Shown here one piece after another: positions 60,144 through 64,000 of a stretch of DNA of 64,000 nucleotides. The position numbers and the translations under genes were made by a program. The notes beneath the pieces are model-generated. The model did not search any database and had not been told where the DNA came from. It saw only the letters and a list, made by a program, of their open reading frames with translations. Within the stretch, counting starts at the first letter, position 1; every line of letters starts with the position of its first letter. The DNA lies in NCBI GenBank assembly GCA_965277775.1, contig OZ255843.1, forward strand, positions 1,116,001 through 1,180,000, written 5' to 3'. Origin of the DNA: G965195345 sp965277775. GTDB lineage: Bacteria; Pseudomonadota; Gammaproteobacteria; CAKMZV01.

Positions 60144-60735
60144 TTGCGACCACTTCTCGACGTTTGTTTAAGGCTTCTTTCAAAGTGCCACCATCCAAAT
60201 ACGCCAATTCACTGCCGATTGGAACGCCTTGAGCCAAACGGGTTAGTTTAAGGTGTGTGGGACATCGGCTGATGATGTACTGTACTGTCGCTTCGCCTTC
60301 AACGTGCCCAGGCAGAGCAAAAATCAATTCTTCTATGGGTTCTTGCTCGATTCTCTGAAACAGTTGATCCATGCCAATGTCGTTGACGTCAATGCCGCGC
60401 ATGGGCGATAACAATCCGAGCAAAATGAAGTATTGTCCAACATAGCCGCTGTCTTCTAAAGCATCGACGTCCACCGTTGAGGCCACGATGCACAATTGGT
60501 TTTGATTTCTTTGGCTCTGGCAACACAGTTGACATCGAACTTCGCTGGTGAAGTTGCGGCATTTATCACAGTGTTGTATTTTTTCTAAGGCTTGATGCAG
60601 CGTTTGGGCCATTTGTTTGCCCCCCTCTCGCTCGTATTGGAGGAGATGGTGCGCCATCCGTTTTGCCCCTCGTGCGCCAACACCAGGCAAAATCTGCAAA
60701 CGCATAACCAGCTCTTTCAGCAAATGATCATACAT
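60136..60735 (-). CDS. recR: Recombination protein RecR
   Basis: A 199-residue protein: helix-hairpin-helix LQILPGVGARGAKRMAHHLL; zinc finger CDKC ... CQLC; Toprim domain (CIVASTVDVDALEDSGYVG; EEPIEELIFALPGHVEGEATVQY). With RecO and RecF it loads RecA at gaps. It follows ybaB by 25 nt as usual; dnaX, normally before ybaB, is missing. Confidence 0.96.
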   Translation of the reverse strand: MYDHLLKELVMRLQILPGVGARGAKRMAHHLLQYEREGGKQMAQTLHQALEKIQHCDKCRNFTSEVRCQLCCQSQRNQNQLCIVASTVDVDALEDSGYVGQYFILLGLLSPMRGIDVNDIGMDQLFQRIEQEPIEELIFALPGHVEGEATVQYIISRCPTHLKLTRLAQGVPIGSELAYLDGGTLKEALNKRREVVANE

Positions 60736-60760
60736 TCAGTATCTCAGGATGATTGTCGTT

Positions 60761-61087
60761 TTAAAATGGCAGTTTCATGCCAGGCGGCAAGTCTAATCCA
60801 CCCGTCACTTCTGCCTGCATTTGCTCAACGGCTTGATCCACTTTTTGTTTGGCATTATTGTGGGCGGCAATGATCAGGTCTTCCAACATGTCTTTATCAT
60901 CCATGACGGCATCATCAATGGACAATTTCAGCACGTGTCCTGCGCCATTTAAGTTCAGACGAACCAAACCACCACCCGATTCACCCGTTGCTTCAACTTT
61001 TTTTATTTGTTCCTGTGCCTCTTGCATTTTTAGTTGCATTTCTTGGGCTTTTTTTAGGATATTGCCCATACCCGCTTTATTAAACAT
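60761..61087 (-). CDS. ybaB: Nucleoid-associated protein, YbaB/EbfC family
   Basis: 108 residues from ATG 61087 (MFNKAGMGNILKKAQEMQLK), which aligns with E. coli YbaB (MFGKGGLGNL); an earlier in-frame ATG at 61132 is not family-like. GESGGGLVRLNLNGAGHVLK and the LPPGMKLPF end are typical. It binds DNA as a dimer. Leads the ybaB-recR-lysA run. Confidence 0.95.
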   Translation of the reverse strand: MFNKAGMGNILKKAQEMQLKMQEAQEQIKKVEATGESGGGLVRLNLNGAGHVLKLSIDDAVMDDKDMLEDLIIAAHNNAKQKVDQAVEQMQAEVTGGLDLPPGMKLPF

Positions 61088-61325
61088 GGCTCTGCGCTCC
61101 TGCATTTTGATAACTCTGCTGTCTCTAAGCAATTGAGGTCACATTGTAACCGATGAATGAAGCCATTGGTTTTTGACCCTGCGCCAATTTTCGCCTTATT
61201 TTATGGGGTTTTTATGCCTTGTGCGTTTAACATACATATGGAATCTTCTATGGTGCCGTGATAAAATGGGATTTTAAGATTTGTCAATCTCACACTGCAT
61301 CCACTTAACGCCTTAAATCACACCC

Positions 61326-61859
61326 TTGAATTCAGCCAAATTCGTTAAATTACAGAAACATCAACAGGGTTTTACGCTCATTGAGTTGATGGTGGTTGCT
61401 TTGATCGTTGGCATCATAGCAGGCACCGCCATTCTCACCTATTCGCCCCCTTTGTTTAGAGAGCAAAGAGCGGTGTTTGAAAATTTACAAGATAACATCT
61501 CTATTGCTCAAGAAAGAGCGCTTTTGAGCGGTGTCCCTTATGGCATTCTATTTTTTAACAACAAATTTATATTCTTACAAATTCAAGGAAAGACTTGGCA
61601 ATCTTCCGACATTGGCGGCGCCGATATTGATCTGGCATTGGCAAATTTGGTTGTGGATGGCCTGTCCATCCGACTTTTAGATGAAGACGACGACAGCGCT
61701 TTTTTTCCCCAAGTTGTGTTCTTACCCACCGCTGAAATGACTGAATTCACCCTGTCAGCAACGTTCAATGATCGAGAAAAAGGCGCCAGCATTATATTTG
61801 ATTTAAAAAGTGACATTCTTGGCAGAGCAACATTGGATGAGTATAAGAACAATCTATGA
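61326..61859 (+). CDS. gspH: Type II secretion minor pseudopilin GspH
   Basis: A 177-residue pseudopilin with the prepilin site QQG|FTLIELMVVALIVGI and Glu5, then a helix and a beta-rich globular domain. The start must be TTG 61326: a TAA lies 9 nt upstream in frame and there is no ATG before the prepilin site. First of five overlapping gsp genes (H, I, J, K, L); overlap with gspI is 4 nt. Confidence 0.9.
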   Translation: MNSAKFVKLQKHQQGFTLIELMVVALIVGIIAGTAILTYSPPLFREQRAVFENLQDNISIAQERALLSGVPYGILFFNNKFIFLQIQGKTWQSSDIGGADIDLALANLVVDGLSIRLLDEDDDSAFFPQVVFLPTAEMTEFTLSATFNDREKGASIIFDLKSDILGRATLDEYKNNL

Positions 61860-62236
61860 CCACAGATAAGACATCAACATCTTCTGGCTTCACCTTGGTT
61901 GAAGTGCTCGTCGCCGTAGTGGTGCTGGCATTTTCACTCGGCGCGGTGTTTAGTAGCGTCAATCACTATTCCTTCCAGCTGGGTAAGTCGCGCGATCGTT
62001 TTCATGCCAACCGTGTGGCTATGCACGTTGCGGCAGAATATAAGGTTTTGAAGTCTTGGCCGGCTCTCGGTCGCACAAATAAGTCCATTCAGGTTGGTGG
62101 TAAAAGGTGGGCATGGACAGCGACCACAACAAATACACCCGACAAAAATGTCCGTCGTGTGACCATTGAAATTTATCCAGATGGTAAAAATAAGTCTGCA
62201 GCCAAAGTTTTAATCTTTCAGTCGAAGCCGTTATGA
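61856..62236 (+). CDS. gspI: Type II secretion minor pseudopilin GspI
   Basis: A 126-residue pseudopilin with prepilin site SSG|FTLVEVLVAVVVLAF. The GspI signature follows (HANRVAMHVAAEYKV, RWAWTATTTNTPD). It nucleates the pseudopilus tip with GspJ and GspK. Starts within the gspH stop (ATGA overlap) and overlaps gspJ by 4 nt. Confidence 0.92.
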   Translation: MTTDKTSTSSGFTLVEVLVAVVVLAFSLGAVFSSVNHYSFQLGKSRDRFHANRVAMHVAAEYKVLKSWPALGRTNKSIQVGGKRWAWTATTTNTPDKNVRRVTIEIYPDGKNKSAAKVLIFQSKPL

Positions 62237-62871
62237 ACACAAAAAACTTTGGCTTTACTCTGATTGAATTTCTGGTTGCCGTCGGAATATTCTCGCTGAT
62301 CGCAACCATGGGCTATTCGGGTTTGTCCCAAGTGATCAAAACCCAGAAAGCGCAGACCAGAGCGCAAATAAAAATCAAAGACATTGAGCGCGCGCTCTTG
62401 GTTATGGCTCGTGACTTTTATCAAATCGTCCCGCGGTCGGTGCGCAATAATCAAGGGAATTTAGTCGCCACTCTGGTCTTTGATGACAACTCAAATTTTA
62501 TTGAATTTACCAAATTAAACAGTGCCATCCCCTATTTTTCCGAGGAAGAAGCACAATTTCGTCGATCGCGTCTCACAAGAGTGGGTTATAAATTAGAGGG
62601 GAGCGATTTTTATCGTGAACACTACAATACCTTGGATCGCACCTTGGGCACAGTCCCAAGTAAAACGCTGATGCTAAAAGATGTGCTTGATTTTTCCGTA
62701 CGATTTCTTGGCGCAGATCGAACTTGGAGTAAGTTTTGGCTCACCTCTAAAACGGATTTAGAGCAGTTGCCTGTGGCCATTGAAATCAAGCTGACGATAC
62801 AAGGGGGCAATGAATACACGCATTTATTCCCTGTGCTAGAACCGCCAACCGCTCCAAAAACGTCATCATGA
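62233..62871 (+). CDS. gspJ: Type II secretion minor pseudopilin GspJ
   Basis: A 212-residue pseudopilin with prepilin site NFG|FTLIEFLVAVGIFSLIA. The C-terminal domain has GspJ features (VMARDFYQIVPR, LTRVGYKLEGSDFYREHYN, LPVAIEIKLT). Forms the tip complex with GspI and GspK. ATGA overlap with gspK. Confidence 0.93.
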   Translation: MNTKNFGFTLIEFLVAVGIFSLIATMGYSGLSQVIKTQKAQTRAQIKIKDIERALLVMARDFYQIVPRSVRNNQGNLVATLVFDDNSNFIEFTKLNSAIPYFSEEEAQFRRSRLTRVGYKLEGSDFYREHYNTLDRTLGTVPSKTLMLKDVLDFSVRFLGADRTWSKFWLTSKTDLEQLPVAIEIKLTIQGGNEYTHLFPVLEPPTAPKTSS

Positions 62872-63842
62872 AAAACCTGTTGCGCACAAAAACTGCCAAA
62901 AAAGCAGGCTTTGCTTTAATCACCGTCATGCTCATCTCGGGTATTGCTGCATTAATTGCAGCCAAGACAACGCTTGACAATCAAAATGCGATCCGAAGCA
63001 CCACCAACATCATTGGCTCTGATCAAGGTTTGTTGTATGTTTATAGCGTTGAAAATTGGGTGTTTCACTTTTTAGCCAAAGATGCGCGTGAAAGTAGCGC
63101 TGACTTTCCTGGGGAAGACTGGACCACCTCTGTACCACCATTGCCCATCGAAGGCGGAAACGTCTCTGGTACACTCACCGATGCCACCGCACGCTACAAC
63201 ATTAATAATTTAATCGATAAAGACGGCAAAGTGATTCCCGCCGAATATGAACGATTAGCGCGATTGCTAGAATTACTATCACTGCCTTCGGCTCTAGCCG
63301 ATACAATCACGGACTGGATGGACGCAAATGGGTCCGCACGAAGATATGGGGCTGAAGACAGCAGTTATTCCAGCCTTAATCCCCCTTATCGCACAGCCAA
63401 TCAAAAATTGACTGATATTTCGGAGCTGCGTTTGGTCTATGGGATGAAACCTAAGTACTACAATGCGCTTAAACAGCATTTGACGGTGCTGCCTTTACCA
63501 ACCCCAGTGAACGCAAATTTTGCCAATGATAAAACGCTGCGCATGTTAGATAAAGGCATAAACGCTGAAGTTGCCAGCGAAGTCATTCGCAAGCAAAACA
63601 AAAAAGAGGCATTCAGACAATATCAAACATTGGCACAAACCATGCAAAGTTTTAGTGAAGATCCCGATTTGGGCAAAAGAATAAACAATAAAATCATCAA
63701 CACAGCCACCCAATTTTTTAGATTAGAAACCGTTGTGAATTATAATGACACCCAAACGCGAGCTATTTCAATCATACAAAGAACAAACGATAAAGAAATC
63801 AAAGTGATATATCGAATACTAGGCGCTTGGGCAGATGACTGA
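62868..63842 (+). CDS. gspK: Type II secretion minor pseudopilin GspK
   Basis: A 324-residue large minor pseudopilin. The prepilin site is KKAG|FALITVMLISGIA; it lacks Glu5, as is normal for GspK, which sits at the pseudopilus tip. The large alpha domain includes LSLPSALADTITDWMDANGS (the Asp-rich turn near the T2SS K helix) and LTDISELRLVYGMKP. Overlaps gspL by 8 nt. Confidence 0.93.
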   Translation: MKNLLRTKTAKKAGFALITVMLISGIAALIAAKTTLDNQNAIRSTTNIIGSDQGLLYVYSVENWVFHFLAKDARESSADFPGEDWTTSVPPLPIEGGNVSGTLTDATARYNINNLIDKDGKVIPAEYERLARLLELLSLPSALADTITDWMDANGSARRYGAEDSSYSSLNPPYRTANQKLTDISELRLVYGMKPKYYNALKQHLTVLPLPTPVNANFANDKTLRMLDKGINAEVASEVIRKQNKKEAFRQYQTLAQTMQSFSEDPDLGKRINNKIINTATQFFRLETVVNYNDTQTRAISIIQRTNDKEIKVIYRILGAWADD

Positions 63843-64000
63843 TAAACTTCTGCTCGATCTTGACCAAATCACTGAGCTTTACCAAGGTAAGGTGGCGCTT
63901 TTCCCTGCCAATTTGCTTTCTTTCCACACCCTTGAACTGCCTGTTAAAAGCGCCAAACAAGCGCTCACACTTGCCCCTGTTGCCTTAGAAGAGCAAAGCA
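63835..64000 (+). CDS. gspL: Type II secretion protein GspL, N-terminal part (cut by window edge)
   Basis: ATG 63835 begins MTDKLLLDLDQITELYQGKV and the frame stays open to the window end (55 codons). Position after gspK, and the ALTLAPVALEEQ segment like the N-terminal cytosolic actin-like domain, mark GspL. It links GspE ATPase to the inner-membrane platform. Start overlaps gspK by 8 nt. Confidence 0.8.
   Translation, partial: MTDKLLLDLDQITELYQGKVALFPANLLSFHTLELPVKSAKQALTLAPVALEEQS

Overview
The window is bacterial chromosome, almost certainly from a gammaproteobacterium. The evidence is gene content and local order: hslU-DUF971-ubiE-ubiJ, ybaB-recR, a Tyr-Gly-Thr tRNA trio, pntAB, cyoE beside a SulP transporter, an LpxL-type acyltransferase, and a type II secretion run gspH-I-J-K-L. 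DNA is moderately AT-rich and genes are tightly packed, often overlapping by 1-14 nt. I cannot name the genus.

Layout. 1-3.3 kb: the 3' part of a large surface protein (cadherin-like repeats, a lectin-like module, a seven-repeat FG-GAP propeller). 3.5-8.1 kb (-): Ada-type repair protein, two EamA exporters, a LysE-type exporter, an FKBP isomerase and a small membrane protein. 8.4-14.7 kb (+): a fatty-acid beta-oxidation operon (fused HADH/ECH, thiolase, nitronate-monooxygenase-like protein, acyl-CoA ligase). 14.8-17.7 kb (-): proton-pumping transhydrogenase pntAB. 18.5 kb: small outer-membrane barrel candidate. 19.1-22.8 kb (-): basic amino-acid ABC importer with a hairpin after its binding-protein gene. 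23-28.4 kb (+): GNAT, a RecD-like helicase without recB/recC, tpm, pepN. 28.5-32.7 kb (-): ribonucleotide reductase nrdA-nrdB. 32.9-36.5 kb (-): a small accessory island beside tRNA-Thr, holding an integrase C-terminal scrap, a methyltransferase-HNH restriction-modification operon with an unknown third gene, and an AlpA-type regulator with two overlapping unknown genes. 36.5-36.9 kb (-): tRNA-Thr, -Gly, -Tyr. 37-42.5 kb (+): trhP, SulP, cytochrome-oxidase assembly (cyoE), DUF2970, lipid A acyltransferase. 42.5-46.9 kb: a second surface lipoprotein of the same design as the first, flanked by gene debris carrying an inverted 56-bp repeat. 46.9-51.1 kb: azlCD (-), then hslU and ubiquinone genes (+). 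51-61 kb: bioA-fldA, a Bax-like glucosaminidase, FMN reductase, nadE, tRNA-Arg, MscS channel, CPBP protein, lysA, recR, ybaB. 61.3-64 kb (+): type II secretion minor pseudopilins, entering gspL at the edge.

Strongest biology. NrdB has Phe where the radical Tyr of class Ia enzymes sits, and Glu in place of the first Asp metal ligand. Both are hallmarks of Chlamydia-type class Ic (Mn/Fe) reductases, and its NrdA partner has two ATP-cone domains. Just upstream of nrdA the ribosome-binding region is duplicated. The tRNA-Thr island sits where many gammaproteobacteria have tuf. The two FG-GAP proteins are paralogues that share a module joining the repeat stalk to the propeller. Everything here was read by eye from sequence; no database search was run.
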